A DNA stretch of 64,000 nucleotides from Lysobacterales bacterium (GCA_014946745.1 JADCRD010000002.1:863471-927470); one strand, 5' to 3'; positions 52,334 to 62,306 are shown, numbered from the stretch's first letter. A program made the numbers and translations. The notes: generated by a model from the letters alone, not told the origin.

Positions 52334-54511
52334 TCACCCCACCTGCAAGTTCGCATAAGACACCACCAGCCACTTGCTGCCCGCCTCCTCGAAGTTGACC
52401 TGCACCCGCGCATGCGGGCCGTCGCCTTCGAAGTCGGTGATTACACCCGCGCCGAACTTGGCGTGGCTGACCAGGGCGCCGAGCTTGAGGCCGGCGGGCG
52501 TGGGCTCGGCCGCGAAGCGGGCGCGTGGGGCAGGCGATGAAAAGGCCGGGCGGCTGACCTGCACGCGCGGGCGCACTTCGTGCAGCACGTCGCCGGGGAT
52601 CTCGCGCAGGAAGCGCGAGGGCGCGCCGAAGGTGTCCATGCCGTGGATCCGCCGCGCTTCGGCGTAGCACAGCACCAGTTTCTGGCGGGCGCGGGTCAGG
52701 CCGACGTAGGCCAGCCGGCGTTCTTCTTCGAGGCGGCCGGCTTCCTCCATCGACTTCTGGCCGGGGAACAGGCCTTCTTCGAGCCCGACGATGCAGACCA
52801 GCGGGAACTCCAGCCCCTTGGCCGAGTGCAGGGTCATCAGCTGCACGCAGTCCTGCCAGGCCTCGGCCTGGCCTTCGCCGGCTTCGAGCGCGGCATAGGC
52901 GAGAAAGCCGACCAGCTCGGGCAGGGGCTCGGCACCTTCTTCCACTTCGACGCGGGCGAAGCGGCTGGCGACGGTGACCAGCTCGTCGAGGTTGTCGGTG
53001 CGCGCGTCCAGGGTGCCGCGCGATTCCTCGGCGTAGTGGGTGCGCAGGCCCGACACCGCCAGCACGTGGTCGATCTGTTCGGCCAGCGTGAGCGTGCGCG
53101 TGTCGCGGTCGAGCTGTTCAATCAGCTCGATGAAGCCGCGCAGTGCGTTCTTGGCGCGGCCGGGCAGGGCACCCTGCGTCAGCTCGGCCAGCACGGCCTC
53201 CCACAGCGAGAGGTTCTCGGCCTGGGCGCGGGCGCGCACCTGTTCGATCGTCTTGCCGCCGATGCCGCGCGCCGGCGTGTTGACCGCGCGCTCAAAGGCG
53301 GCGTCATCGGCGCGGCTGGCGATCAGGCGCAGGTAGGCCAGCGTGTCCTTGATTTCGGCGCGCTCGAAGAAGCGCAGGCCGCCGTAGACGCGATAGGCCA
53401 CGCCGGCCTGCATCAGGGCTTCTTCCAGCGCGCGCGACTGTGCGTTCGAGCGGTACAGCACCGCGCAGTCGGACGGGCTGCCGCCCTCGCTGATCCAGCG
53501 CTGGATGCGCTGCACCACATGCTGGGCTTCGTCCATCTCGTTGTAGGCGGCATACAGGTCGATCGGCTCGCCTTCGCCGTCGGCGGTCCACAGCGTTTTG
53601 CCGAGCCGCTGCGGGTTGTGGCCGATCACCGCGTTGGCCGCTTTGAGGATGTTCGCGGTGGAGCGGTAGTTCTGCTCCAGCCGCACCGTGTGCGCGCCAT
53701 CAAAGTCGCGCAGGTAGTGCTGCACGTTCTCGACCTTGGCGCCGCGCCAGCCGTAGATGGCCTGGTCGTCGTCGCCGACCACGAAGGTCGAGCCGGTGGC
53801 GCCGGCCAGCACGCGCACGAAGGCGTACTGGATGGTGTTGGTGTCCTGGAACTCGTCGACCAGCAGATGGCCGAAGCGCTGCTGGTAGTGGTGCAGCAGG
53901 CCGGCGTGGTTCAGCCACAGCTCGTGCGCGCGCAGCAGCAGCTCGGCGAAGTCGACCAGACCCGCGCGGCGGGCGGTGGTCTCGTAGGCCTCGTAGATGC
54001 GGATGAAGGTGTCGGTGGCCGGATTGCCGCCGATCACGTGCTTGGGCCGCTTGCCTTCGTCTTTCGCGGCGTTGATGAACCACGCTGCCTGGCGCGCGGG
54101 CCAGCGCTTCTCGTCGAGGCCCATGTCGTTGATCACGCGCTTGAGTAGCCGGATCTGGTCGTCCGAGTCCAGCACCTGGAAGGTTTCGGGCAGGCCGGCT
54201 TCATGCCAGTGCAGGCGCAGCAGCCGATGGGCGATGCCGTGGAAGGTGCCGATCCACATGCCGCGCCCGCCCTGGCCGCCGAGCTGGCTGATGCGATGTC
54301 GCATCTCGCCGGCGGCCTTGTTGGTGAAGGTCACCGCCAGCACGCCGTAGGGCGGCACGCCGAGCACCTCGGTCAGCCAGCCGATGCGGTGCACCAGCAC
54401 CCGCGTTTTGCCGGAGCCGGCGCCGGCCAGCACCAGGGTGTGCTTGGAGTCGGTGGTGACGGCCTCGCGCTGGGCCGTGTTGAGCGCATCGAGCAGGTGG
54501 GAAACATCCAT
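52334..54511 (-). CDS. uvrD: DNA helicase II (UvrD/Rep/PcrA family)
   Basis: A 725-residue superfamily 1A 3'-5' helicase used in nucleotide-excision and mismatch repair. Motifs in order: LNTAQREAV (Q), LVLAGAGSGKTRVL (Walker A, about 27-40), LAVTFTNKAAGEM (Ia), LLVDEFQDTNTIQY (II), VVGDDDQAIYGWRGA (III), LEQNYRST (IV), MTLHSAKGLEFPLVCIVGLEEGLFP (V) and YVGLTRARQKLVL (VI). The C-terminal tail (LKLGALVSHAKFGAGVITDFEGDG) is the UvrD/PcrA Tudor-like domain. The start MDVSHLLDALNTAQ is chosen over a longer frame that would translate repeat cluster 5. Confidence 0.96.
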   Translation of the reverse strand: MDVSHLLDALNTAQREAVTTDSKHTLVLAGAGSGKTRVLVHRIGWLTEVLGVPPYGVLAVTFTNKAAGEMRHRISQLGGQGGRGMWIGTFHGIAHRLLRLHWHEAGLPETFQVLDSDDQIRLLKRVINDMGLDEKRWPARQAAWFINAAKDEGKRPKHVIGGNPATDTFIRIYEAYETTARRAGLVDFAELLLRAHELWLNHAGLLHHYQQRFGHLLVDEFQDTNTIQYAFVRVLAGATGSTFVVGDDDQAIYGWRGAKVENVQHYLRDFDGAHTVRLEQNYRSTANILKAANAVIGHNPQRLGKTLWTADGEGEPIDLYAAYNEMDEAQHVVQRIQRWISEGGSPSDCAVLYRSNAQSRALEEALMQAGVAYRVYGGLRFFERAEIKDTLAYLRLIASRADDAAFERAVNTPARGIGGKTIEQVRARAQAENLSLWEAVLAELTQGALPGRAKNALRGFIELIEQLDRDTRTLTLAEQIDHVLAVSGLRTHYAEESRGTLDARTDNLDELVTVASRFARVEVEEGAEPLPELVGFLAYAALEAGEGQAEAWQDCVQLMTLHSAKGLEFPLVCIVGLEEGLFPGQKSMEEAGRLEEERRLAYVGLTRARQKLVLCYAEARRIHGMDTFGAPSRFLREIPGDVLHEVRPRVQVSRPAFSSPAPRARFAAEPTPAGLKLGALVSHAKFGAGVITDFEGDGPHARVQVNFEEAGSKWLVVSYANLQVG

Positions 54512-55080
54512 GCCGCATTGTAGCGGCGCGGGCTGTGGTGGCCGATTGAATCGGACGGGCCCCGGCTCACCGCGGCCCTCGCCGCGATCATGAAGCCCAT
54601 AGGGTGGGTCTTGACCCACCGGAGTTCGAATCTCGCCCCGGTGATGCCAGCGCGTCGACGACGCCGAACGCATCGCCTCATTGCGGGCGTCATTGATGCA
54701 GGGGGGTGCGTGGTTGGGAAACAGATGACCGGCGCGCGCGTCGAGGCCAGGGTGGGTCAAGACCCACCCTATGCAGGTGCGGCGAGGGGTTGGCCGCGGC
54801 GCACGCGGCAAGCCCATAGGGTGGGTCTTGACCCACCGGAGCTCGAATCTCGCCCCGGTGATGCCAACGCGTCGACGACGCCGAACGCGTTCCCTCATTG
54901 CGGGCGTCATCGATGCAGCGGTGGGCGTCCTTGGGAAACGGATAGCCGGCGCGAGCGTCGAGGCCATGGTGGGTCAAGACCCACCCTATGCCGGTGCGGC
55001 GACGGGTGGGCCGCGGCGCATGCGGTGCGGGCCTATAGGGTGGGTCTTGACCCACCAAAGACGACCCGATGGCCTGGGCC
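54512..55080. repeat. Cluster 5 of the palindromic repeat, with a 217-bp tandem duplication
   Basis: Palindrome copies lie at 54603-54620, 54751-54768, 54820-54837, 54968-54985 and 55039-55056 in strictly alternating orientation. The block 54601-54817 is followed by a diverged direct copy at 54818-55034 (period 217 bp), each carrying two palindromes and a shared segment with CGAATCTCGCCCCGGTGATG. No gene is present in the 569-bp gap between uvrD and the saccharopine dehydrogenase-like gene. Confidence 0.9.
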
Positions 55081-56130
55081 TCACCCCGTCCGCTCAACCC
55101 CCGGCAGAGTGGTGACGTAGCTCGCCCCCATCAGCTGCGAGGCCGTGTGGAAGCCACTGGGCACATCGCCCTGTGCCAAGCGCTCAATGATGCCCAGCGC
55201 GGCATCGACGGTCAGGGTGTAGCCGTTCGGCGTGCGCAGCCTGCGCGCGACGCGCTGGCCGCGGGCGTTGGTGGCTTCGCCCCAGACCCAGGTGGCGCTG
55301 CGCTCGCGCGAGTCGTTTGAAGGCCCACGCACCTTGCGCTCGACCTGGCGCTTCAGGAACTCCTGCACCGGCTTCCAGCCCAGCAACGGGCCGAGCAGGC
55401 GCAGACGTCGGACGCGGCGGATCGTCGCCGGCGGTACCGCCATGTAGACCTCGATGTTCGGAATGCCGGTGCTGAAGTACGCGGTGCAGACATCGCCCCA
55501 GGGAATCGTCATCGCCGAGCGCTGCACGCCCTCGCGCTCGAAGTAGCGCACCTTCCAGGCCAGCGGCACGCGCTTCAATTCGCCGTTCTCGCGCACGCGG
55601 CCGCCCTTGCCCAGGCCCTCGACGCTGGTCTTGGCCGTGCCCGGGCTGGGCCCGCCGCCGGCTTCGAAGGCCAGCACCAGATGGGTGGCATCGGGCAGAT
55701 CGCGCTTCAACTGCGCGGCCAGGCAGTCGGTGGGCACCACGTCGAAACCCGCGCCGGGCAGCACCAGCACACCGGCTTTCTTGGCGCGCGCATCGTTCGA
55801 CTGGCAGTGCGCGAACACATCGATCTCGCCGGTGATGTCGAGGTAGTGCGTGCCGCTGGCGAGGCAGGCCTCCAGCATCGGCGCGCAGGTGGCGGAGAAC
55901 GGGCCGGCGCAGTGCATCACCGCATCGACGTCGCGCAGGGCTTCTCTCAACGCGACCGCGTCAGAAAGGTCGATCGCCTTCCATTCAAGATCCAGCGATT
56001 CCGCCAGCGTCTTGAGCGCCTCAGCATTGCGACCGGCCAACAGCGGGCGCAGGCCACGCGCCACTGCCGCTTCGGCCATCAATCGCCCGGTGTAGCCGTT
56101 GGCGCCGTAGAGCATCCAGCGCAGGCTCAT
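55081..56130 (-). CDS. Saccharopine dehydrogenase-like oxidoreductase (trans-acting enoyl reductase type)
   Basis: A 349-residue Rossmann-fold protein: WMLYGANGYTGRLMAEAAVARGL (about 5-27), then VMHCAGPFSATCAPMLEACLASGTHYLDITGE (about 70-101), a pattern typical of saccharopine dehydrogenase-like reductases and trans-acting enoyl reductases. The usual GxGxxG is GANGYTG. No lysine-pathway genes are nearby, so lipid or secondary metabolism is more likely. Its ATG overlaps the SDR stop by 4 bases, so the two are translationally coupled. Confidence 0.83.
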   Translation of the reverse strand: MSLRWMLYGANGYTGRLMAEAAVARGLRPLLAGRNAEALKTLAESLDLEWKAIDLSDAVALREALRDVDAVMHCAGPFSATCAPMLEACLASGTHYLDITGEIDVFAHCQSNDARAKKAGVLVLPGAGFDVVPTDCLAAQLKRDLPDATHLVLAFEAGGGPSPGTAKTSVEGLGKGGRVRENGELKRVPLAWKVRYFEREGVQRSAMTIPWGDVCTAYFSTGIPNIEVYMAVPPATIRRVRRLRLLGPLLGWKPVQEFLKRQVERKVRGPSNDSRERSATWVWGEATNARGQRVARRLRTPNGYTLTVDAALGIIERLAQGDVPSGFHTASQLMGASYVTTLPGVERTG

Positions 56131-56927
56131 GATTTGGCCCCGCGCGCGCGCATTAGCTTCTGCACCTGCTTGTAGTAGAACTCCGGGAACCAGCGCTTCA
56201 TCCACCAGCGTCGGCGCTCGGTGGCGGTGGGGATGATCAGGAAGACGCCGCGCTCGGCCGCATCGACGATGGCCTTCGCGATGTCGTCGGCGCTTTCGCG
56301 GGCGTCCTCCATCAGCTTGGCCGCGGTCTTGCGCATGCGCTCGGAGCCGCGGAAGTTCTCCAGCAGATTGGTCTTGAAGAAGGCCGGGCAGACGACAGAC
56401 ACCTTCAGGCCGCGCGGCTCGAATTCGCCGCGCAGGCCTTCGCTCAGGGTGACCACGCCGCCCTTGGCCACGCCGTAGGAGGACAGCCCCGGCGCGCCGG
56501 CCAGGCCGGCGAAGCTCGCGATATTGATGATCTGGCCCGAGCCGCGCGCCAGCATATCGGGCGCAAAGGCCTTGCAGCCGCGCACCACGCCCAGCAGGTT
56601 GACCTCGAGCATCCAGCGCCAGTCCTCGATGCTGGCCTCCAGCGTCGCGCCGCCCGAAGCCACACCTGCGTTGTTGATCAGCACGTCGAGCCCGTGCCAG
56701 GTCGAGTTGACCTGTTCGCGCAGCAGAGCCCAGGCCTCGTCGCTGGTGATGTCGACAGGAAACGCAAGCGCGCGGCCGCCAGCGGCCTCGATCTCGGTGC
56801 GCACGCCTTCGGCGCGTTCGAGGTTCAGATCGGCGATGCCAACGCGGCAGCCCATGGCGGCATAGCGCAGGGCGAGCGCGCGGCCCAGGCCGCTGCCGGC
56901 GCCGGTGATCAGGACGGTCTTGCTCAT
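56127..56927 (-). CDS. Short-chain dehydrogenase/reductase
   Basis: A 266-residue classical SDR: TVLITGAGSGLGRALAL (about 4-20), VLINNAGVASGG, INIASFAGLAGAPGLSSYGVAKGGVVTLSEGL with the Ser, Tyr and Lys of the active site. The basic C-terminal part (ERRRWWMKRWFPEFYYKQVQKLMRARGAK) resembles SDRs acting on lipids or long-chain alcohols. It is the first gene of the two-gene operon with the saccharopine dehydrogenase-like protein. A TAGAAT box at 56958-56963 (minus strand) with TTGCGG 19 bases further upstream is a plausible promoter. Confidence 0.87.
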   Translation of the reverse strand: MSKTVLITGAGSGLGRALALRYAAMGCRVGIADLNLERAEGVRTEIEAAGGRALAFPVDITSDEAWALLREQVNSTWHGLDVLINNAGVASGGATLEASIEDWRWMLEVNLLGVVRGCKAFAPDMLARGSGQIINIASFAGLAGAPGLSSYGVAKGGVVTLSEGLRGEFEPRGLKVSVVCPAFFKTNLLENFRGSERMRKTAAKLMEDARESADDIAKAIVDAAERGVFLIIPTATERRRWWMKRWFPEFYYKQVQKLMRARGAKS

Positions 56928-57263
56928 GCGTCGGCATCCACACCCAGGGAATCGGCGATTCTAGGCGCTGGATGCGGGCGTTCCGCAATCCAGCGATAGC
57001 TTCCGCGATGCAGAACCTGCCGTGTGCGCGTAGGCTGCCGGTGTTTGGAGAACCTCTGACTCTGGTGGGTACGGCATGGCAGGGGAGGGCACGCATCTCG
57101 CGGGGTTCGCGCTCTCTCCCGGCCTGGACGTCGCTCCGCTCGGGCTCATCTGCCCGCAAGCGCCCACCGGGCGATTGCGGGCGGCCCGCTTCGCTCCACG
57201 CGGGGAAAGCGAGGCTTCGGAACGGAACCTGCACGCAGGGACCGGGATAGACACGGAGGCGCC
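56928..57263. other. 336-bp divergent intergenic region
   Basis: It lies between the SDR operon and the parA-like gene, which read away from each other. Apart from the TAGAAT box for the SDR side and GGAGGCGCC before the parA-like ATG, I see no gene or repeat family member. Confidence 0.5.
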
Positions 57264-58016
57264 ATGATCCTGACGGTGGGCAATAACAAGGGTGGCGTCG
57301 GCAAGACCGCGCTGGCGGCGCATCTGGTGTTCCGCGCGGCCGAGCAGCTGCGCGTGCTGGCGGTCGACCTGGATGGCCAGGCCAACCTCACCGCCACCTT
57401 GATCGAGCGCAGCGAGAAGCGGGGCCACGACGGCAGCGACCTGCTGTTCACCGGCGACGAAGCGCCGCAGCCGATGCGAACGCCCGACCCCAACATCGAC
57501 CTGCTGCCCGCCGGCAAGGGCCTGAACAGTACCGACCGCTTGAACCTGTCGGCGGCCTTCGAAGCGATCGGGCATCTCAAGAAGCTGGCCGGCACCTATG
57601 ACCTGGTCGTGATCGACACCCCGCCCGCGATTGGCCTGCGCATGACCGCCGCGCTGGCCTGCGCGCGCCAGGTGGTGGTGCCGCTGGTGCCGGAGAGCTA
57701 CTCGGTCGACGGGGTCTCGGCCGTGCTCGCCGAAATCGCCGGCATCGCCGAGAACCTGAACACGGCGATGCGCCCCGCGCAGTTCGTGTTGAACCTGGTC
57801 AACCCACAGGCGCGCCAGCATCGGCGCATCGGCGAGCAGATCAGCGAGTGCTTTCCGGTGGTGCAGCCCTGGCTCAACCGCAGCGTCGCGGTCGCCGAAG
57901 CCCTGGCCGAACGTCGGCCCGTGTGGAAGCGCCCGACCTCGACCAAGGCCGCCCAGCAGTGGCGTGCGCTGACCGGGCGCCTGCTGGTCGATCAGGGCCT
58001 GCTGCGCGAGGTCTAG
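57264..58016 (+). CDS. Orphan ParA-family ATPase
   Basis: A 250-residue Walker-type ATPase: [18 protein letters not shown] (deviant Walker A with the signature Lys, about 5-22), [12 protein letters not shown] (A') and [19 protein letters not shown] (Walker B). The C-terminus ([24 protein letters not shown]) is typical of ParA-like proteins. There is no ParB gene or visible parS next to it, so it is not the main chromosome partition pair; positioning of another cargo is conceivable. GGAGG sits 7 bases before the ATG. Confidence 0.85.
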   Translation: MILTVGNNKGGVGKTALAAHLVFRAAEQLRVLAVDLDGQANLTATLIERSEKRGHDGSDLLFTGDEAPQPMRTPDPNIDLLPAGKGLNSTDRLNLSAAFEAIGHLKKLAGTYDLVVIDTPPAIGLRMTAALACARQVVVPLVPESYSVDGVSAVLAEIAGIAENLNTAMRPAQFVLNLVNPQARQHRRIGEQISECFPVVQPWLNRSVAVAEALAERRPVWKRPTSTKAAQQWRALTGRLLVDQGLLREV

Positions 58017-58029
58017 TAAAGCGGTCGCG

Positions 58030-58058
58030 CTGGCAGGGCGGAGCACTCGGCCTATACT
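58030..58058 (+). promoter_or_regulatory. Predicted sigma-70 promoter of tex
   Basis: CTGGCA (58030-58035) and TATACT (58053-58058) are separated by 17 bases, close to the sigma-70 consensus. They lie 34 bases upstream of the tex start, just after the parA-like stop. Confidence 0.55.
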
Positions 58059-58092
58059 CCGGCCCCCGTGTTCCACAGGCCAGCCGCATCGC

Positions 58093-60483
58093 ATGAGCTC
58101 CAGCGCTACCGAGATCAGCCGCAACCCCGCCCAGATCGCCCAGCGCATCAGCGCCCAGATCGCCGAAGAGATCGCCGCCCAGCCCGCCCAGGTGCGCGCC
58201 GCGGTCGAGCTGTTGGACGGCGGCGCCACCGTGCCCTTCATCGCGCGCTATCGAAAGGAAGTCACGGGCGGTCTTGACGATACGCAGCTGCGCACCCTGG
58301 AAGAGCGCCTGATCTACCTGCGTGAACTCGAAGACCGCCGCGACGCGATCCTGGCCAGCGTCCACGAGCAGGGCAAGCTGACCGATGCCCTGCGCGCGGA
58401 CATCGAAGCGGCCGACACCAAGGCCCGGCTGGAAGACCTCTACCTGCCCTACAAGCCCAAGCGCCGCACCAAGGCGCAGATCGCCCGCGAGGCCGGGCTC
58501 GAACCCCTGGCGCTGGGCCTGCTGGAAGACCCGTCCGAGGCGCCTGAAGTGCGTGCCGCGGCCTACGTCGATGCCGACAAGGGCGTGGCCGACATCAAGG
58601 CCGCGCTGGAGGGCGCGCGCGCCATCCTGATCGAACGCATCAGCGAAGACGCCGCCCTGGTCGGCGAACTGCGCGAGTGGCTGTGGAGCTGCGGCGAGAT
58701 CGAGGCCAAGGTCATCGAGGGCAAGCAGCAGGAAGGCGCGAAGTACAGCGACTACTTCGACCACGCCGAAGCCGTGGCCAAGATCCCCTCGCACCGCTTG
58801 CTGGCGCTGATGCGTGCGCGCAATGAGGGAGTGATCAGCATGGACCTCTACCCGAAAGCGAAAACAACCGTGGCCAGCGACGACCCGCGCGCGGCGGCGA
58901 CCGCGGCCGGCAATGCCGAGGCGGAAGGTCGGATCGCGCTGCGTGCCGGCGTGGCCGAGCGCGGACGTCCTGCCGATGCCTGGCTGCGCGAAACCGTGCG
59001 CCACGCCTGGCGCTTCAAGCTGCATCTCAGCCTGTCGCTGGACCTGCTGCTGAAGGCGCGCGAGTCCGCCGAGGAAGAGGCCATCCGCGTGTTCGGCGAC
59101 AACCTGAAGGATCTGCTGCTGGCCGCGCCCGCGGGCCCGCGGGTGGTGATGGGGCTCGACCCCGGCCTTCGCACCGGGGTCAAGGTCGCCACGGTCGATC
59201 GCACCGGCAAGGTGGTGCAGACCGGCACGGTCTTTCCGCATGCGCCTTCGAACCGCTGGGATGCGTCGATCGCAGAGCTCGCTCGCGCCTGCGCGGCCCA
59301 CGGCGTCGAACTGATCGCGATCGGCAACGGCACCGCGTCGCGCGAGACCGACCGCCTCGCTGCCGAGCTGATCAAGAAGCACCCCGAGCTGAAGCTGCAG
59401 AAGATCGTCGTCAGCGAGGCCGGCGCGTCGGTCTACTCGGCGTCCGAGATCGCATCCAAAGAGCTGCCCGAGCTGGATGTCAGCCTGCGCGGCGCGGTGT
59501 CGATCGCGCGGCGTCTGCAGGATCCGCTGGCCGAGCTGGTCAAGATCGATCCGAAGTCGATCGGCGTTGGCCAGTACCAGCACGACGTCAACCAGACGCG
59601 CTTGGCGCGCGCGCTGGACGGCCGCGTCGAGGACTGCGTGAACGGCGTCGGTGTCGACGTCAACACGGCTTCGCCAGCCCTGCTGGCACGCGTGGCCGGT
59701 CTGTCGGCCAGCGTCGCCGAGAACGTGGTGCGCTTCCGCGATGAGCACGGCGCCTTCGCCAGCCGTCGTGCGCTGCTGAAAGTGCCGCGCCTGGGCGAGA
59801 AGGCCTTCGAGCAGTGCGCGGGCTTCCTCCGCATCAACGGCGGCGAGAATCCGCTGGATGCCTCCAGCGTGCATCCCGAGGCCTATCCGGTGGTCGAGCG
59901 CATCCTCGCCAAGTGCGGACGTCAGGTGCGCGAGGTGATCAGCGATGCGACCTTCCTGCGCAGCCTGAACCCCGCCGAGTTCACCGACGAGCGCTTCGGC
60001 CTGCCGACCGTGCGTGACATCCTGCGTGAGCTGGAAAAGCCGGGCCGCGATCCGCGTCCGGAGTTCAAGACCGCGCGCTTCGAGGACGGCGTCGAGGACA
60101 TCAAGGACCTGAAACCCGGCATGGTGCTGGAGGGTGTGGTCAGCAATGTCGCCGCCTTCGGTGCCTTCGTTGACCTCGGCGTGCACCAGGACGGTCTGGT
60201 CCACGTGTCCGCGCTGTCCGATCGTTTCGTGAAGGACCCGCGCGAGGTGGTGAAGGCGGGGCAGGTGGTGAAGGTCAAGGTTCTCGAAGTCGACCTGCCG
60301 CGCAAGCGCATCGCCCTGACCATGCGGCTGGATGACCCGATCGGCGAGGAGCGCAGCAGTCAGCGCGGCCCGCGTCGGGAGGATCGCCCAACGCAGGCCG
60401 CGCAGAAGCAGATGGCGCGCAACCAGCCGCCGGCGCCGGCCGGTGCACTTGCCGAAGCCCTGCTCCGCGCGCGGCGCAGCTGA
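58093..60483 (+). CDS. tex: RNA-binding transcription accessory protein Tex
   Basis: A 796-residue Tex homologue, a conserved nucleic-acid-binding protein of the Spt6 group that affects transcription and RNA fate. An N-terminal helical region (about 1-190) is followed by the core, a YqgF/RNase H-like domain ([22 protein letters not shown], about 350-371), helix-hairpin-helix motifs ([27 protein letters not shown]), and a C-terminal S1 domain ([32 protein letters not shown], from about 675). The end is a basic unstructured tail. Length is normal. Confidence 0.95.
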   Translation: MSSSATEISRNPAQIAQRISAQIAEEIAAQPAQVRAAVELLDGGATVPFIARYRKEVTGGLDDTQLRTLEERLIYLRELEDRRDAILASVHEQGKLTDALRADIEAADTKARLEDLYLPYKPKRRTKAQIAREAGLEPLALGLLEDPSEAPEVRAAAYVDADKGVADIKAALEGARAILIERISEDAALVGELREWLWSCGEIEAKVIEGKQQEGAKYSDYFDHAEAVAKIPSHRLLALMRARNEGVISMDLYPKAKTTVASDDPRAAATAAGNAEAEGRIALRAGVAERGRPADAWLRETVRHAWRFKLHLSLSLDLLLKARESAEEEAIRVFGDNLKDLLLAAPAGPRVVMGLDPGLRTGVKVATVDRTGKVVQTGTVFPHAPSNRWDASIAELARACAAHGVELIAIGNGTASRETDRLAAELIKKHPELKLQKIVVSEAGASVYSASEIASKELPELDVSLRGAVSIARRLQDPLAELVKIDPKSIGVGQYQHDVNQTRLARALDGRVEDCVNGVGVDVNTASPALLARVAGLSASVAENVVRFRDEHGAFASRRALLKVPRLGEKAFEQCAGFLRINGGENPLDASSVHPEAYPVVERILAKCGRQVREVISDATFLRSLNPAEFTDERFGLPTVRDILRELEKPGRDPRPEFKTARFEDGVEDIKDLKPGMVLEGVVSNVAAFGAFVDLGVHQDGLVHVSALSDRFVKDPREVVKAGQVVKVKVLEVDLPRKRIALTMRLDDPIGEERSSQRGPRREDRPTQAAQKQMARNQPPAPAGALAEALLRARRS

Positions 60484-60637
60484 ACCCCGCGCGGGCTACG
60501 TCCTCGCGTCGAGTTTGGCGCGGGCCCTGTGCGTCGCTGCGCGCGGCTGCCCGCGCATCGGCTAAGCTCGCGCTGGGCTGGCGCGATCGTTCAAGCGCCG
60601 GCCTATCGCGAACACACACGTCCATCGAGGTCGTCGC

Positions 60638-61762
60638 ATGAAGCGCAGGGATCTGTTGAAAGGTGCGGGTCTGGCCGCTGCGGGCTCTGGCTTGGCATTG
60701 ACCGGTTGCAGTCAAGGACAGCCGGCGGCGACGGCCGGGACGACAGCCTCAGCTGAGCCGGTTCGCAACTGGAAGATGGTCACCGCCTGGCCGGCGGGCT
60801 TTCCGGGCCTGGGCACCGGAGCCGCGGATCTTGCGGCGCTGATCACCCGCGCCAGCGGAGGCCGAATCAAGGTCCGCGTCTACGGCGCCGGCGAGCTGGT
60901 GCCGGCCTTCGAAGTCTTCGATGCCGTCAGCCGCGGCACCGCGGAGATGGGCCACTGCGCTGCCTACTACTGGGGCGGCAAGTCACCCGCCGCAGCCTTC
61001 TTCTGCACCGTGCCCTTCGGCTTGAATGCGATGGAGATGAACGGCTGGCTGTACTACGGCGGTGGGCTTGAGCTATGGCGCGAGCTGTACGCGCAGTTCG
61101 GGCTGGTGCCGTTCCCCGCTGGCAACACCGGCGTGCAGATGGCCGGCTGGTTCAAGCGTGAGATCACCAGCGTGGCGGATCTGGCCGGGCTCAAGATGCG
61201 CATCCCGGGTCTTGGCGGCGAGGTGATGTCAAAGCTCGGAGCCACTCCGGTCAACCTGCCCGGCGGCGAGTTGTTCAGCGCCCTGCAGTCGGGTGCCATC
61301 GATGCCACCGAGTGGGTGGGGCCTTACAACGACCTCGCCTTCGGCCTGCACCGCGTTGCCAAGTACTGCTACTACCCCGGCTGGCAGGAGCCAGGTCCTA
61401 CCTTGGAGTGCATGGTCAACAAGGCAGCCTTCGAGGAATTGCCGGACGATCTGAAGGCCGTAGTGGAGACCTGCTGCCGCGCAGTCAACGACTCCATGCT
61501 GGCCGAATACACCGCGCGCAACCAGGCCGCACTGGACAGCCTGCGGAGCGAGCACGGCGTTGAATTCCGCCCGCTGCCTCAGGACGTACTCGACGCCCTG
61601 CGAAAGGCGAGCATCGAGGTTCTGGAGCAGACCGCGACTCGCGATCCCTTTGCCGCCAAGGTCTACGCCTCCGTGAAGGCTTTCCGCGCCAGTGGCCGCG
61701 CTTGGGCTGCCGTGTCCGAGCAGGCCTATCTGCAGCTGCGCGGCGACTGGGCTTCCTCATGA
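60638..61762 (+). CDS. TRAP transporter solute-binding protein, TakP-like
   Basis: A 374-residue periplasmic binding protein of the DctP family. The N-terminus MKRRDLLKGAGLAAAGSGLALTGC combines a twin-arginine signal with a lipobox (Cys24), so it may be a Tat-exported lipoprotein. VPFGLNAMEMNGWLYYGGGLELWRELY and GWFKREITSVADLAGLKMRIPGLGGEVMSKLGATPVNLPGGE are typical of the TakP branch, whose characterised members bind 2-oxo or 2-hydroxy monocarboxylates. GAIDATEWVGPYNDLAFGLHRVAKYCYYPGW lines the ligand pocket in that family. Its membrane partners are probably those at 29077-31061. Confidence 0.9.
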   Translation: MKRRDLLKGAGLAAAGSGLALTGCSQGQPAATAGTTASAEPVRNWKMVTAWPAGFPGLGTGAADLAALITRASGGRIKVRVYGAGELVPAFEVFDAVSRGTAEMGHCAAYYWGGKSPAAAFFCTVPFGLNAMEMNGWLYYGGGLELWRELYAQFGLVPFPAGNTGVQMAGWFKREITSVADLAGLKMRIPGLGGEVMSKLGATPVNLPGGELFSALQSGAIDATEWVGPYNDLAFGLHRVAKYCYYPGWQEPGPTLECMVNKAAFEELPDDLKAVVETCCRAVNDSMLAEYTARNQAALDSLRSEHGVEFRPLPQDVLDALRKASIEVLEQTATRDPFAAKVYASVKAFRASGRAWAAVSEQAYLQLRGDWASS

Positions 61763-61862
61763 TCGCTTGCTGGCCCGTCGAAGCGAGCTGTTTTTGCGCC
61801 CGCCGGGTGCGTGTCCGATAATCGGCGCCCCTCGCGCCTTGGCGCCCCCTCGGAAGCTTTCC

Positions 61863-62306
61863 GTGTCCCAGTTTCTCGAACGCCTGCCGGAATTCATCGG
61901 CAACCATCCCATCCTGTCGATGGCCTTCGTCGGCTTGACCGCCGCCATCGTGATGAATGAGGTTTCGCGCCTGCGCCGCGGCTACAAAGCGATCAGCCCG
62001 GCCCAGCTGACCCTGCTGATGAACCGCGAGAACGCGCTGGTGGTGGACGTCAGTGCCATCGCCGACTTCGAGAAGGGCCACATTCTGGGCTCGAAGCACG
62101 TGGCGCTCAGCCAGTTCGATCCGGAAAACAAGACGCTGGCCAAGGTTCGCGACCTGCCGGTGGCGGTGGTCTGCCGCAGCGGCATGACCGCCTCGACGGC
62201 CGCCCAACGGCTGGTGAAGGCCGGCTTCAAGAACGTCTTCCTGCTTGAAGGCGGCGTACAGGCCTGGCAGGCGGCTGATCTGCCGCTGGTGCGCGGCAAG
62301 GCTTGA
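61863..62306 (+). CDS. Membrane-anchored rhodanese-domain protein (YibN-like)
   Basis: A 147-residue protein: one membrane helix ([20 protein letters not shown], about 15-34) then a rhodanese domain (about 45-145) with the active-site Cys104 in [12 protein letters not shown]. The gene order rhodanese-secB-gpsA matches yibN-(grxC)-secB-gpsA of E. coli, minus grxC. The start is a GTG at 61863, preceded by CGGAAG; the frame upstream of it overlaps the dctP-like gene. Confidence 0.88.
   Translation: MSQFLERLPEFIGNHPILSMAFVGLTAAIVMNEVSRLRRGYKAISPAQLTLLMNRENALVVDVSAIADFEKGHILGSKHVALSQFDPENKTLAKVRDLPVAVVCRSGMTASTAAQRLVKAGFKNVFLLEGGVQAWQAADLPLVRGKA

Noticed and set aside
54618..54650. A tRNA T-arm-like string (GAGTTCGAATCTC)
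   Set aside because: No acceptor, D or anticodon arm can be built around it, and it recurs in the duplicated 217-bp block.
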